NCBI GenBank assembly: GCA_016931385.1
Contig: JAFGEV010000199.1
Location: 1 to 33,178, forward strand
Length of the DNA: 33,178 nt
DNA from: Prolixibacteraceae bacterium
GTDB taxonomy: Bacteria; Bacteroidota; Bacteroidia; Bacteroidales; Prolixibacteraceae
Reading direction: 5' to 3'
Position 1 is the first letter of the stretch; the number at the start of each line of letters is the position of its first letter. Under the pieces are notes generated by a model. The model was not told where the DNA came from. It saw only the letters and a list, made by a program, of their open reading frames with translations, and did not search any database. A program made the translations under genes and the position numbers. This document shows, in pieces, positions 26,901-33,178 of this stretch.

Positions 26901-29900
26901 GGGGTATAACAGGTCGTTGTTTGTGCTGGTATCGGTAAACTGTATTTCCACGCCCTGGCATATGGAATCGTTGTCGATTTTAAATCCGGCCGATGGAGCC
27001 AGGCTTGAGTAAATTTCTTCATTGTTTCCGTAGGAATAATCACCGCATTCCTGACTTGTGAGCACTACACCCGGCAGGGTTACTCCCTGGTCGTAGTAGG
27101 TGTAGCTTGTTGAATATTCCGGGATGGGCGGTCCCGGTGGAATGGTATCGTTGTGACCGTCACCGTTCCCGAAGTCCCATCGTATATAATCGACCTCCCT
27201 CATATCCGAAACGGTAAATTCCACTTCATTAGGGACGCAGCCAAGTAAATTGTCGAAGGCCAGTACACCATAAGCGCCTTTTACATAAATGTCTTCATCA
27301 AGGGTATAGGAGTCGTCGCATCCCCCCCTGAAAACAACCCTAAGTGAAACGGTGTAGTAACCCGGCATAAAGTAACGGTGACGGGGTGCGCGCTCGGTTG
27401 AGGTACTGCCGTCGCCAAAATCCCATAAATAACTGATCACCTCATTTTCATTGGCAACAGGCTGGAAGAAAGCATTTGCCGGTGCGCAGCCAATGTTTGT
27501 TGAAAGCGCCGAGAACCGGGCAGTGGCATTTACTACATGCAAAGCGGCCGTGTCCTGTTTTGTGCAGCCGTTGGGCGAAACCAGGGTCAGGACGGGATGG
27601 AACATTCCCCCGGTCGGATAATTTCGTGTTACGGGGTCAAGGTTGTATGTAGTCAGGTCGGTGCTGCCATTGCCATCGAAATCCCACTGGAACTGTGTGT
27701 ATTCCCCCTCCGAGACATTGGTAAAGGTAACGGTTGACCCGCTGCAAACCAGGGTGTCCCCAATTTCAAAGGCAGGGGTAAAGGGCAGGATGTTGATGAA
27801 ACTATCTTTCACGAGGGTGGCGCTGCACCCAAACTGGTCGGTTACGGTAAGGCTTACATCAAATATCGTATCACGGGTATAGGTGTGGAATGGGTGTTCA
27901 TCGGTACTTGTTCCGCCGTCGCCAAAATCCCAGGAAAAAACATCAAGTGCCGGATCGGCCGGGTCATCAGGGCCTTTGGTCGATTCATTGGTAAACTGCA
28001 CTTCGCTGTTAATACAAACAATGGCAGGAGTTACCGAAAAGTTTACAATTGGCCCGCTTACCTGTATAAGGCCTGCTTCAGTAAAATTATAATCACAACT
28101 GTTGTCGTTGCTTCGTACATACAGGCTCACCGAGTACGTTCCCGGGGTATCATAGGTATAAGTAGGATTGGCTCCTTTTATAGAGTCAATGGATCCGTCG
28201 CCGTCAAAATCCCAGTCGTACAACGATACCACGTAGTTGTCTGAAAGGTGGTCGGTAAGTGTTTGCGAAAAGTTAACCGTGAGCGGTGCACAGCCTGTAA
28301 CCACATCGGCTTCAATCATGCCTGTTGCCGTTTCGTCAAAGGAGTATATGTTTATGGTATCCCTGTAAGTATGGGAACACCCATTGTTCGGGTTGTCGAC
28401 TGTGAGTGTCACAATGTAATCGCCAGTTCCTCCATAGGTATGGTCAGGTTCAAATTCGTTACTGACCGGAGATCCGTCACCAAAGTTCCATTCAAAAGTT
28501 GTGGCCGAGTCAGTGAACTGTGTATTGTTGTCGAAAGAAACGTCATAGGGCGGATCTTCACAAAAGGTATTCTGCGACGGGGAGAACAATGCCCGGGGTT
28601 CGGTAATTTCAATATCGTTAATCCAGGCAATATCCGAAGCACACCCGTTGTTAATGGCCACCACGCCAATGTCGAAATGGCCGGTATCCCTGAATGTGTA
28701 TTCAAATTCATAGGCCGGACTGCCGGGGCTGTCTTCATAGATCGTTTCATACGGTGTGATAAACCGCAGTGAATCGGTTCCCGGGTAATAATAATCAACA
28801 TCGATAGTAATGCCCGTTGAAAAACAGGTATTGGATTGGTCCAGTACAGGGGTAAGCCAGGGTTGATCGGCCAGGCTTACAACATTTGCACGGGTTCGGG
28901 TATATGTACAACCTTTTGTTGTAACAACGATTAGTTCAACAGAATAATTACCTTCATCGGTATAATTGTGGCTTACAGCTGTCCCTGAGCCGGCAGGTGA
29001 GCCGTCGCCAAAGTCCCAGGTGTACGTTTGGGGCGAATCGTTCGGGAACTCACAATCGGCTGCAAAATTGGTCGGGCCTGCGGGGAGGCAGCCAAGTGTT
29101 GCACCCGAAACTTTAAAATCTATCGAAGGCAGTTCGAGGTTAATGCTTTTTTCAATCATTGCCGTGCAGCCGTCTTCACTTGTCACGGTCAGCCGTATGT
29201 TTTGGTTGCCTTCATCGAGGAAATTTCGGGTAAAAGTTGAGGCTGTTGAAATCTGCACCCAGTTTGCGCCCGACTGTTCCCATTCCCAGAGCCAGGAAAC
29301 AATGGCATTTCCAATGGCCGATTCACTATCATCGGTGAACAAAACATCAAATCCGCCATGGCAGATGGGGGTGATGTTGTATGAAAAATCGGCGTTGATT
29401 TGTTCAACTCCAGTCGTTTGGGTTATTACTTCGGAGCAGCCATCGTTGAATATTGCCCTGAGGGTTATGGTTTTGTTCCCTGCCGTTGCAAATACCCACG
29501 AAGGATTGGCTACGGTGGCATCGGTAATTCCATCGTTATTGAAGTCCCATTCATACCATTCAATTGTGGCAGATACTAATGATGTAAACCGTGTGGTGTC
29601 ACCCAGGCAGGTTGTTTCGGGCGAAATGGTGAAATCGGCCGAGTTGTCGTTATTGAATTTAATGGTATCGCTGAACAGTTCTGAAATGCAGCCCCATTCC
29701 GAGGTATCCCTGAGTGAAACTGCGTAGGAACCGTAACCATCATCAGTGAAATCGTAGCTGAAATCTTCATCTGTTCCCAGTAATTCGCCTTCAACATACC
29801 AGGCATAGCTGGTGATTTCGCTCCCTTCAATTTCGGATGTGTTGATGAAATCAGTTTGCGACGGTGCGCAGTTGTCGTCTTTGAGGTAAGTGAACGATGC

Positions 29901-30824
29901 CTCGGGCCTGTCGTACACTTCAAGCAGGTTGAATTCTGTTTTTGAGGCCGAGCAACCGTTTTCATCGCTTACAACAAGGGTAATATTGTAGTTGCCACCT
30001 TCAATATCCGAAACACTTGTTGGATTAGATGGAGTTATTGCAGCTTCTTTTCCGTTTAGATACCATTCGTAATATTTTTCGCTGCCACCTGAAATGCCGG
30101 CAACGGGGTAATCATTGTTGTAAAGGAATGGCGCCACATTCACCGGCGACCCGGTTGAGGTAAAGGTAAGTTCGTGGGGTTCGCAGCCTGGCAGCAGGTT
30201 TTTATCCATAGCAGGTTGTGGCTTGGGATAAACCGATATGGTTTCAGTAAAAGTGGCTTCACCTCCATTAATTGTAAGCCGAACGCTATATGTGCCGGGC
30301 TGTCCGTAAATGGTATTTACAGGGTTGGCCAGTGAAGAAACGTTGCTGTTCCCCAGGTCCCAGGTATAGGTGGTGGCCCCTTTCGATTTATTTGTGTAGT
30401 CAACTATCAGGGAGTTACAGCCCTGCTGCACGTCCATTGTAAAAGCGGCATAGGTTGCGCCTGAAGGATGGACATATATTTTAAAGGTTCGGGATGTTGA
30501 TAAACTGCCGTCGCTGGCAGTAACGTTTAATGTATATGTATTGGCAGTGGTGGGAGTCCCTGAAATTGTTTCATCGCTGATAGTGAGTCCGGGAATACTT
30601 CCGGTTATGGTAATGGTCAGGTCATCGTAGTCATCGTCCTTAAAAGCATTGGCGGGAATGGTATATGTAAAAACTTCCCCTACTTCGGCATGTTGGTTGG
30701 GTATACCCTTATCCATTACCGGAGGCAGGTTTTGAGAATAGGAAAGATATGGAAAGACAATCAGGTTGAAAAATACAACCAGCCACCCGATCCTACACCA
30801 GTTTAAGCTCCCGCACAGTTTCAT
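17979..30824 (-). CDS. Giant T9SS-secreted adhesin, PKD and cadherin-like repeats, type B tail (SprB-like)
   Basis: 4281 residues in one uninterrupted frame. After a signal peptide (to about 31) comes one dystroglycan-type cadherin domain (about 33-118). About 16 PKD-like domains follow to about 1540 (FSWDFGDGG, YLWDFGDGSTS), most with a conserved Cys before the first strands. About 25 cadherin/VCBS-like repeats of about 105 residues follow to about 4185, opening NDPPVAVND and carrying acidic calcium motifs (NDTDVDGDEL). The last 92 residues are a type B sorting domain: ISPNGDGKNDVL, IFNRYGHVVYE, PAGTYYYTLIY, AGFIYLFW. It should form a long calcium-stiffened surface filament for adhesion or gliding. 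The downstream PorP/SprF gene supports T9SS export. No enzymatic domain seen. Start: ATG at 30824 gives a good signal peptide. Confidence 0.95.
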   Translation of the reverse strand: MKLCGSLNWCRIGWLVVFFNLIVFPYLSYSQNLPPVMDKGIPNQHAEVGEVFTYTIPANAFKDDDYDDLTITITGSIPGLTISDETISGTPTTANTYTLNVTASDGSLSTSRTFKIYVHPSGATYAAFTMDVQQGCNSLIVDYTNKSKGATTYTWDLGNSNVSSLANPVNTIYGQPGTYSVRLTINGGEATFTETISVYPKPQPAMDKNLLPGCEPHELTFTSTGSPVNVAPFLYNNDYPVAGISGGSEKYYEWYLNGKEAAITPSNPTSVSDIEGGNYNITLVVSDENGCSASKTEFNLLEVYDRPEASFTYLKDDNCAPSQTDFINTSEIEGSEITSYAWYVEGELLGTDEDFSYDFTDDGYGSYAVSLRDTSEWGCISELFSDTIKFNNDNSADFTISPETTCLGDTTRFTSLVSATIEWYEWDFNNDGITDATVANPSWVFATAGNKTITLRAIFNDGCSEVITQTTGVEQINADFSYNITPICHGGFDVLFTDDSESAIGNAIVSWLWEWEQSGANWVQISTASTFTRNFLDEGNQNIRLTVTSEDGCTAMIEKSINLELPSIDFKVSGATLGCLPAGPTNFAADCEFPNDSPQTYTWDFGDGSPAGSGTAVSHNYTDEGNYSVELIVVTTKGCTYTRTRANVVSLADQPWLTPVLDQSNTCFSTGITIDVDYYYPGTDSLRFITPYETIYEDSPGSPAYEFEYTFRDTGHFDIGVVAINNGCASDIAWINDIEITEPRALFSPSQNTFCEDPPYDVSFDNNTQFTDSATTFEWNFGDGSPVSNEFEPDHTYGGTGDYIVTLTVDNPNNGCSHTYRDTINIYSFDETATGMIEADVVTGCAPLTVNFSQTLTDHLSDNYVVSLYDWDFDGDGSIDSIKGANPTYTYDTPGTYSVSLYVRSNDNSCDYNFTEAGLIQVSGPIVNFSVTPAIVCINSEVQFTNESTKGPDDPADPALDVFSWDFGDGGTSTDEHPFHTYTRDTIFDVSLTVTDQFGCSATLVKDSFINILPFTPAFEIGDTLVCSGSTVTFTNVSEGEYTQFQWDFDGNGSTDLTTYNLDPVTRNYPTGGMFHPVLTLVSPNGCTKQDTAALHVVNATARFSALSTNIGCAPANAFFQPVANENEVISYLWDFGDGSTSTERAPRHRYFMPGYYTVSLRVVFRGGCDDSYTLDEDIYVKGAYGVLAFDNLLGCVPNEVEFTVSDMREVDYIRWDFGNGDGHNDTIPPGPPIPEYSTSYTYYDQGVTLPGVVLTSQECGDYSYGNNEEIYSSLAPSAGFKIDNDSICQGVEIQFTDTSTNNDLLYPKSRWKWIFDPDSGDSDTSNVRDPSYAYPVYGLYRPMMIVSNSIGCSDTATFDHQVKIYNPANMHAVFDVDDALVCAGQEVQFTDLSYSDNGDVNGWDWDFMDGESSDNQYPTHAFNENQKGNTLNVTLVATDDKLCTATTTRTVAIDNLQAVPGYSPQPVYRGAPVDFNDNNSVTSPGTAINNWQWTFGGGSPGSSDEPDPDDILYENISANNVISLWVENDNGCSDDSTFYLDVLNNPPIIEDFMVRMWQNSTYTFRPDSFEAHFDEPNDPGQFIEAIRIESLPANGVLSFADNPVNTAGMEIPTGQIGSLRFTPTPGWFGNTSFEWNAYDGAGWATFPATVNIEVMEEPDPPTLSDVIFDVSETTEVAITFDDFSNNLSNTTIPEGEYDLDTLQVLSILSGGVRLVFNGIPVSLNQKFSRGQLQSGNFAVIFTSGYTYHEGTETFRWNAYDGYNWGDSPAEVIVNYINEAPVLTAIIREGLPEDEIQTIDKTEILSHYSDADAHDNATTFYLNIPPGTPGFFRINNAVITGSYSIPFISFNEVRYSPPAGFNGTVEVEWGASDGQDVSFDTIRFVYVNTPPVAHDLWLNDGTEDNTIYFTTSVINFRNAFEDADPNDELQQIEITSLPEHGILNYNVAPVVIGQIVNYSQISRLNFVPDTDWNGTDHFLYNASDGTDWALNDSTVYFRILPVNDPPVAVNDTFYIEEDNILQNVSVIDNDEDVDDTEATLAVRIDPGNEGTADENGLITLSPNGILRYQPDPDVNGEVSFIYTLCDDDSACSEATVTIIINPVNDPPVANDDILIYPEDSASMTINFGEPEALLSNDTDVDGDELRVNEINGSSFEIADGKYGILDWNIDGSYTYYPFPDSINHLAAGETIIDTFTYVIHDRPEEALTDIAMLFIYIIGANDLPIANNDTLSIYEDTRETFVPEEDGLLANDSDPDRNLIIVQIDGVTIDTIQGNFGKLAWDSTGAFTYTSSEEAVDPFPEGVIYTDVFEYRVSDRQSDETTGAYLFVRITGQNDAPFANNHYDTIYENQGQLIRDIPEKGILAEDWDIDRDNIGIDLINGTANKHIDGEFGRLDWGSNGIFVYTLFPFVDSLAAGAAVIDSFRYVISDVHDATDTAWLVISIFGENDPPTALNDSVFISEDTLKKAFNNPEESLLFNDSDRDGDAFTLYQVEGSPNDSTLSEYCALKWDSTGAFTYYRNAGLDTLPLGLTVTDSILYTIIDDHDSLASAYLYIYIEGENDAPVAVRDDNSLTESDENVSGTEVQNNHLLENDWDIDINDTIMMVSVNGETGYETTGRYGSLTWNDLSEYTYELVSEATDSLYNGEIVWDFFPYTIEDRVGATGTDTLWIKITGTNDKPVAINDTIEIEEDYRQITLTPGIDGLLDNDVDVDGDNIIIRTFHNHLSTEIKTLFGNLEWGSDGSFTYTLNEENDTLRSGEVVSEQFDYIIRDSFNSFDTAKVVIIITGNNDNPVAVNDSVSIDEDTESITGLPEFGNGLLSNDTDIDGDTLFVSEAETLTIYGELDWDSLGTYIFNTNREETDKLRYGEVVYAVYPYVASDIFGGTDTAELVVEIIGVNDPPVAVEDFYYTEDMKSVSLTAADEHILFNDYDVDGDVRTLIKVDDRPDNVIVGKYGTLTWNDDGTFNYVPDSAQAVALRPGETAIDSFSYIIEDEWLASDTSLFLINIIGINNAPLAWNDTLRLDQNMISKALSPSLIPKSVHDPDRDTLKLIRMQGITNPVVSGANGELFWDTTGQAIYTPNRPEIFRLGPDQYITEAFTYTVADGEGLTADAQLIVEIMGRNDALTANDDQVTVEEDKYIAFNVVENDEDPDYDGEGNFDYSSLTILTAPKHGKAFVNSVTGVIYYYPEKDFTGSDSLKYRISDMGSPVYRDSAWMLINVIPVNDPPVATPLVLLTPWETPVQFEFMPQVSDVDNTINSGTLEYPAESENGTIAQSGTELEYTPANGFSGIDEFTYSLSDGEYPAYVVVTVIVRDTLSAFRAQNDNVSTPEETEINIDILLNDTIGGDSPDPRTVEIKVHPVNGTAIYDFYKQSIIYEPAEGFNGTDSLEYIVSSGLGAWDYAWVFINVTPVKGEIMVFDDLAKTFSGQPVIIDVLKNDYVDDNDNGINPATLTVTSQPEHGDAVTVNGKIKYTPENGFTDTYEFRYQVCNLDAVEQSCDEATVTVVVKPLGSEFVAMNDYYETKEDSAFVLNPHPTNNDHNSDPDIETDITTFEVLEDTRYGTTRIDYKLDVKYYPGINYNGPDWVRYTISDTAENWDVAEINIWVEPVNDPPVAADDSYLVTENTFSRLYVLKNDFDVDSELDWQTLDISGEGAQIGDVEIDRNTGTLRYKPWVNEGEESFNYTICDIEGACATATVNITVELDTAIYVQQTMYEDTPDTLDIVAALARYNFFFDVETFAEELAPVLGSYEFIENNTLLVFTPDQDINGHDRYSLNLCSDAWQCASLNVAVTIIPVNDGPVAVNDTITWVDEANPLQINFSDILQNDYDVDNDPILLTTNSVEQGQSLSISFNGIDSLIIVSADTILWCDNYFRYEIKDPDGLSDTGRVYIMPVLNGIEALDDTVSLDENSKQNLLDVLANDLFKDNQRCTIDSIVVVTPPEHGEAAGTSDNYINYVPYPHYYGPDSLEYEIIDIWGQTANAWAYIDVIQRNMPPVANDDDTLLVEFGGILALPVLDNDYDPDTIDDPNAYIDIARTHLVPGSGPEYGTVEFNPETGEFIYHHYFETCSDDEFQYTIFDNEGDSATATVRIDLPDEAALYAVADTVRTYPGIPVEFYPLANDSGYFMPYIADHTNPGNGYVSFFEDNTMVTYYPNTDFMGRDSMIYTLVSPCGNTGNAYIIFLIEELKVPEIISPNGDGKNDVLIIDGIHYFPGNMLQIFNRYGHVVYEQRDYKNDWGGYSNRGSLFGNKPLPAGTYYYTLIYNEGKNRQAGFIYLFW

Positions 30825-30975
30825 TCGTCTAAAACTTTTATTTTCAATGGAGACTCATGGAACTCGCTTTGTTAGTCATCCCCAATAAAGACTGACAGAA
30901 TCATGCTCGTTTCATTTTTCTCTTTTTACCGGGGCAACCGCAATTCCGCAACAAGCAGTATTCCCGGGTTTCTTT

Positions 30976-31054
30976 GTGTCATTTCGATCCGCCGGCTGGC
31001 GGAGAGAAATCCGTCCGCATTCGCTGAGATACTTCACTACGTTCAGTATGACAC
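30976..31054. repeat. Dispersed palindromic repeat, 79 bp
   Basis: GTGTCAT (30976-30982) and ATGACAC (31048-31054) form inverted ends around TTTCGATCC, the hairpin TCCGCC-GGCT-GGCGGA (30988-31003) and CTTCACTACGTTCAGT. Elements of this type, running from TGTCATTTCGA to a TTCACTACGTTCAGTATGACA end, recur between genes in many Bacteroidota. It lies 152 nt upstream of the giant gene. Confidence 0.7.
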
Positions 31055-31215
31055 CTCTGTTAACAGCCACCTTCCACCAGTTTTTTTCAGTTTCCGGTGA
31101 CAATCAAAAGCTAAAGTATAAAAATATTGTGAAGTGCGGTAATTTTCGGGGTACGAATTGCAGGAAAAGGTACGAATGAAGCATAAAGCCACGAATGCAC
31201 GAATGAAATATAGGA

Positions 31216-31285
31216 ACCACCTTGCGGTGGTTGATGGCCACGAATCCGCCATTTGTCGGACACGTTGCACAGATTGGCACGAATG
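31216..31285. repeat. Dispersed repeat type 1, copy 1 (second copy at 33007-33077)
   Basis: Begins with the hairpin ACCACC-TTGC-GGTGGT, then CACGAATCCGCCATTTGTCG, GACACGTT and GGCACGAATG. The copy at 33007-33077 is identical over most of its length, including 28 consecutive bases around CACGAATCC...GACACGTT. Confidence 0.85.
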
Positions 31286-31289
31286 CTGG

Positions 31290-31510
31290 ATCAGTTCAAA
31301 AAAAGGTGGACCATTATTCCCAATTGCCGATCTTTTTTGTTTTGTCTTGCCTTGCCAGGCAGGCCTTCATTTTTGGCTTGATCCAAAAACGAAGCAAAAA
31401 AATCATCCCGATGTACATCGGGACAAAAACTTTTGCTGACGGGTTCCCGTAATTTATGCCCTCCCCCGGAAAGGAACTCGTTCGCAGGCGTAGGTATATC
31501 ATTTATAAGA
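31290..31510. repeat. Probable repeat-derived segment, no gene
   Basis: Carries the perfect 18-base palindrome TCCCGATGTACATCGGGA (31406-31423) and a minus-strand frame reading FCPDVHRDDFFASFLDQAK. I have a recollection of similar peptide strings turning up as spurious ORFs in several Bacteroidota genomes, which fits an interspersed repeat rather than a gene. From 31510 to 31690 nothing recognisable is present. Together with the flanking repeats this covers the gene-free stretch 30825-32147. Confidence 0.4.
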
Positions 31511-31730
31511 AGAGAACCACTCTGCTCACTCAAACAGCCTTTCCTTTCGCTTAAAAAACCAACGCACGGCCTAAATCACGACCCGACTTGCAAAAGTTTT
31601 AAGGCCAATCGGTATTCAAATATCAGGGGCAATTAAATAACATTCTATACTATAAAAATTTGCTCAATAAATTCAAACTACCCCCAATCTTAAAGTGAGC
31701 CCGAATGCATCACCTTGCGGTGATATTTTG

Positions 31731-31805
31731 ATCCACAGATGTACACGGATAGGCACGGATGAGATTTTCCGAAGGAAAAACACGTAACAGCACAGGGTGA
31801 AGCAA
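31731..31805. repeat. Dispersed repeat type 2, copy 1 (second copy at 33104-33178)
   Basis: 75 bases running from ATCCACAGATG through ATTTTCCGAAGGAAAAACAC to CACAGGGTGAAG. The copy at 33104-33178 differs at about five positions and is cut by the window edge. A short ACCTTGCGGTGAT hairpin precedes both copies. Confidence 0.9.
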
Positions 31806-31975
31806 CGCGTAACCCTGTGGCTTGATGCCCCGGCATTGTAATAAAGGCTGTAGGCCTGTTACGTAACCATGTTTCATCCTTTCAGGATTTTGTTTGCCGG
31901 AATATTATAACACAGGGTTGCACCCGATAAAAAATCGGGACTGTGCTAATACGCATAAGGGCTTTGCCCTTTATG
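31791..31975. repeat. REP-like cluster of hairpins
   Basis: Consecutive stems: CACAGGGT/ACCCTGTG (31791-31819), a TCCTTTCAGGA hairpin near 31877, CCCGAT/ATCGGG (31923-31939) and AAGGGC/GCCCTT (31957-31971). This looks like a composite extragenic palindromic element; it begins within repeat type 2, whose second copy ends at the window edge at the same place. Confidence 0.55.
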
Positions 31976-32147
31976 CTCAGGATAAAGATGCACAATTTTG
32001 AAATTTCGAAGGCAGCAGCAATATGGATTGACTATACTCTCCCTGTATAAATCCAGGAAACCTTTATTTAAACCTTTAAAAATGATGCATGATATTCAGG
32101 GCAGGATTTGTAAATAAATTGTTGTTGGAGCGTGTGGTGTGGTTCAG

Positions 32148-32529
32148 CTAGTAAAGTGTTAATCCGGGAATAAACCGAAAGTCTTTAACATTATATGTAA
32201 AAAGTTTGAGGTTATATGTAAGTGCCGTTGCCGCTATTATTGCATCAGGAATTAGTAATCCATGGCTTAGGTGATATTTTTCAGTTAATTCGACAGCAAT
32301 CTTTGAGCTTCTGTCGTTATAGTGGATAATATTATAAGATTTTAGTTTGTTTTGAAGTCTGGTAAATTCAGACTTGTTACGAACTCCCTGATAAAGCTCC
32401 ATAATTGTGATTGAAGGAATAAGTAAATTTTCCAGACCAATCTTTTTTTAATTTTGAGATTGTACTTTCTTCTCCTTTGAACCAGGATATTAAAACATTG
32501 GTATCACAAAGTATTAATTCCTTTTCCAT
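32148..32529 (-). pseudogene. VapC-like PIN-domain toxin, +1 frameshift at an A7 run
   Basis: ATG at 32529 opens MEKELILCDTNVLISWFKGE, the PIN start with the first catalytic Asp. The frame is lost at seven T on the plus strand (32443-32449). Removing one base continues as KKIGLENLLIPSITIMELYQG and then the downstream open frame, with the other acidic residues in MELYQG, PDAIIAATA and NVKDFRF. Total length is 382 bases, 127 codons plus one. VapC toxins are Mg-dependent RNases that cut tRNA or rRNA. The ATG overlaps the antitoxin gene by 16 nt, the usual coupled layout. Either a decayed toxin, a slippage-switched gene or an assembly error. Confidence 0.8.
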
Positions 32530-32759
32530 CCTTTTTTGCGGATTTCTTCAATGGTTATTGGATTATTTTGCCATATACCGGCAAAGTCATCAATAGAAGG
32601 TTTTTCCTTAGCCCATTCAATAGGTATATGAACATTGTCAATCTTTTGATTTTTATCTGAGATGACAGTATATTCTTTAATGAATTTGAATTTTTCAATG
32701 AGATTAATAAAAAAAGACATATTCTGTTTACCGTCAATTTTTATTTTAATTGTATCCAT
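32514..32759 (-). CDS. VapB-like antitoxin
   Basis: 81 residues. N-terminal beta-rich start (MDTIKIKIDGKQNMSFFINL) and C-terminal acidic-then-basic segment IDDFAGIWQNNPITIEEIRK followed by KGWKR. An xFxGIW-x4-IT-x-EEIR-x3-W ending is typical of small antitoxins paired with PIN toxins in Bacteroidota; the tail wraps the toxin active site. The stop overlaps the toxin start by 16 nt. The gene is intact while its toxin is broken. Confidence 0.82.
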   Translation of the reverse strand: MDTIKIKIDGKQNMSFFINLIEKFKFIKEYTVISDKNQKIDNVHIPIEWAKEKPSIDDFAGIWQNNPITIEEIRKKGWKRN

Positions 32760-32802
32760 TGTGACTGATTTTTAGGTAAAGATAAATAAAAATATAAATT
32801 CA

Positions 32803-32982
32803 TCATAAATCCACATGAGAACTGGCGAGAATATTACTGACAATATTATCAATCATTCGATCAATATAATCTATTGCTGAATCAATAAATCCGAAGTAGT
32901 CATTTTCATATAAAGTATAGGATAACTGATCAAGGTGGTCTAAAACCGGAGCATAGAATGCTATTTCTACTTTTTGTCCCAT
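32803..32982 (-). pseudogene. N-terminal fragment of a RelE/ParE-like toxin
   Basis: 60 residues (MGQKVEIAFYAPVLDHLDQL, YTLYENDYFGFIDSAIDYID). The pattern L-x-L-x3-LYE-x2-YFGF-x2-SAIDYI matches my recollection of the N-terminal half of a RelE/ParE-family group from Bacteroidota, which normally goes on to about 100 residues with a YG-x4-Y-x3-F-x3-TTW ending. Here a stop comes early (SSHVDL) and the second half is absent downstream. An upstream in-frame GTG at 32994 lies beside repeat DNA, so ATG at 32982 is preferred. Its antitoxin is not visible. Confidence 0.45.
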
Positions 32983-33006
32983 TTTCGAATGCACGAATTA
33001 GAATGA

Positions 33007-33077
33007 ACCACCTTACGGTGGTTTTGTATTCACGAATCCGCCATTTGTCGGACACGTTACACCGATGGGCACGAATG
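33007..33077. repeat. Dispersed repeat type 1, copy 2
   Basis: Starts with hairpin ACCACC-TTAC-GGTGGT and continues CACGAATCCGCCATTTGTCG, GACACGTTACACCGATGGGC, ACGAATG. See the copy at 31216-31285. The two copies bracket the toxin-antitoxin genes. Confidence 0.85.
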
Positions 33078-33103
33078 AGAATTACCTTACGGTGATTTTG
33101 TAA

Positions 33104-33178
33104 ATCCACAGATGGACACGGACAGGCACAGATGAAATTTTCCGAAGGAAAAACACGTAACAGCACAGGGTGAAGTAA
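33104..33178. repeat. Dispersed repeat type 2, copy 2 (runs off the window)
   Basis: 75 bases nearly identical to 31731-31805. It directly follows repeat type 1, whereas at the left locus the two are about 450 nt apart, so the composite order is the same but the spacing differs. Confidence 0.9.

Noticed and set aside
28966-29727. 253-codon plus-strand frame inside the giant gene
   Set aside because: Antisense to repetitive PKD coding sequence, composition of a frame shadow, no start context or family.
31291-31533. 80-codon minus-strand frame in the repeat field
   Set aside because: Contains a perfect palindrome and looks like repeat-derived sequence rather than a gene.
30976-33178. CRISPR array
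   Set aside because: Repeats are few, long, irregularly spaced and of two kinds; no unit-spacer pattern and no cas genes.

Overview
The window comes from a member of the Bacteroidota, probably an environmental Bacteroidia. Four things point there: type IX secretion (T9SS) sorting domains of both type A and type B, a PorP/SprF-family protein, a DUF4290 gene next to murA, and the A/T-rich gene starts usual for the phylum. The left third is mostly housekeeping on the minus strand; the middle and right are surface-protein and accessory DNA.

Layout. 1-144: 3' end of a short-chain dehydrogenase. 210-1019 (+): a secreted protein ending in a Pro-rich motif, a membrane helix and a basic cluster, which looks like an exosortase sorting tail. 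1067-2875 (-): grpE-dnaJ. 3132-4839 (-): an apparent operon of an exosortase-family protease, a four-helix membrane partner and a TlpA-like thioredoxin. 4992-6944 (-): DUF4290 protein and murA, whose MurA has Asp where the fosfomycin-target Cys normally sits. 7117-9441 (-): a UvrD/PcrA helicase. 9672-11054 (+): a T9SS type B cargo protein.

11135-13500: a small Cys-rich ORF, then a 0.7 kb gene-free stretch full of hairpins, then an NtrC-family sigma-54 response regulator. The stretch carries a near-consensus -24/-12 promoter pointing away from the regulator, a TGTCTC/GGGACA inverted repeat between promoter and regulator, and a strong terminator about 260 nt downstream. With almost no reading frame in between, this looks like a sigma-54-driven small RNA beside its own activator, as in the luxO-qrr1 layout of Vibrio.

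13537-16670 (-): two tandem paralogous outer-membrane-like proteins and a T9SS-exported GH16 glucanase broken by an in-frame TGA and a one-base frameshift. 16995-30824 (-): a 4281-residue adhesin-like protein (about 16 PKD-like domains, about 25 cadherin-like calcium-motif repeats, T9SS type B tail) followed after 9 nt by a PorP/SprF protein, the SprB-SprF arrangement.

30825-33178: dispersed palindromic and direct repeats around a VapBC-type toxin-antitoxin pair with a frameshifted toxin and a truncated RelE/ParE-like toxin fragment.

The common theme is export and anchoring of surface proteins by two routes (T9SS and an exosortase). All functions are assigned by reading the sequence; no database search was possible.
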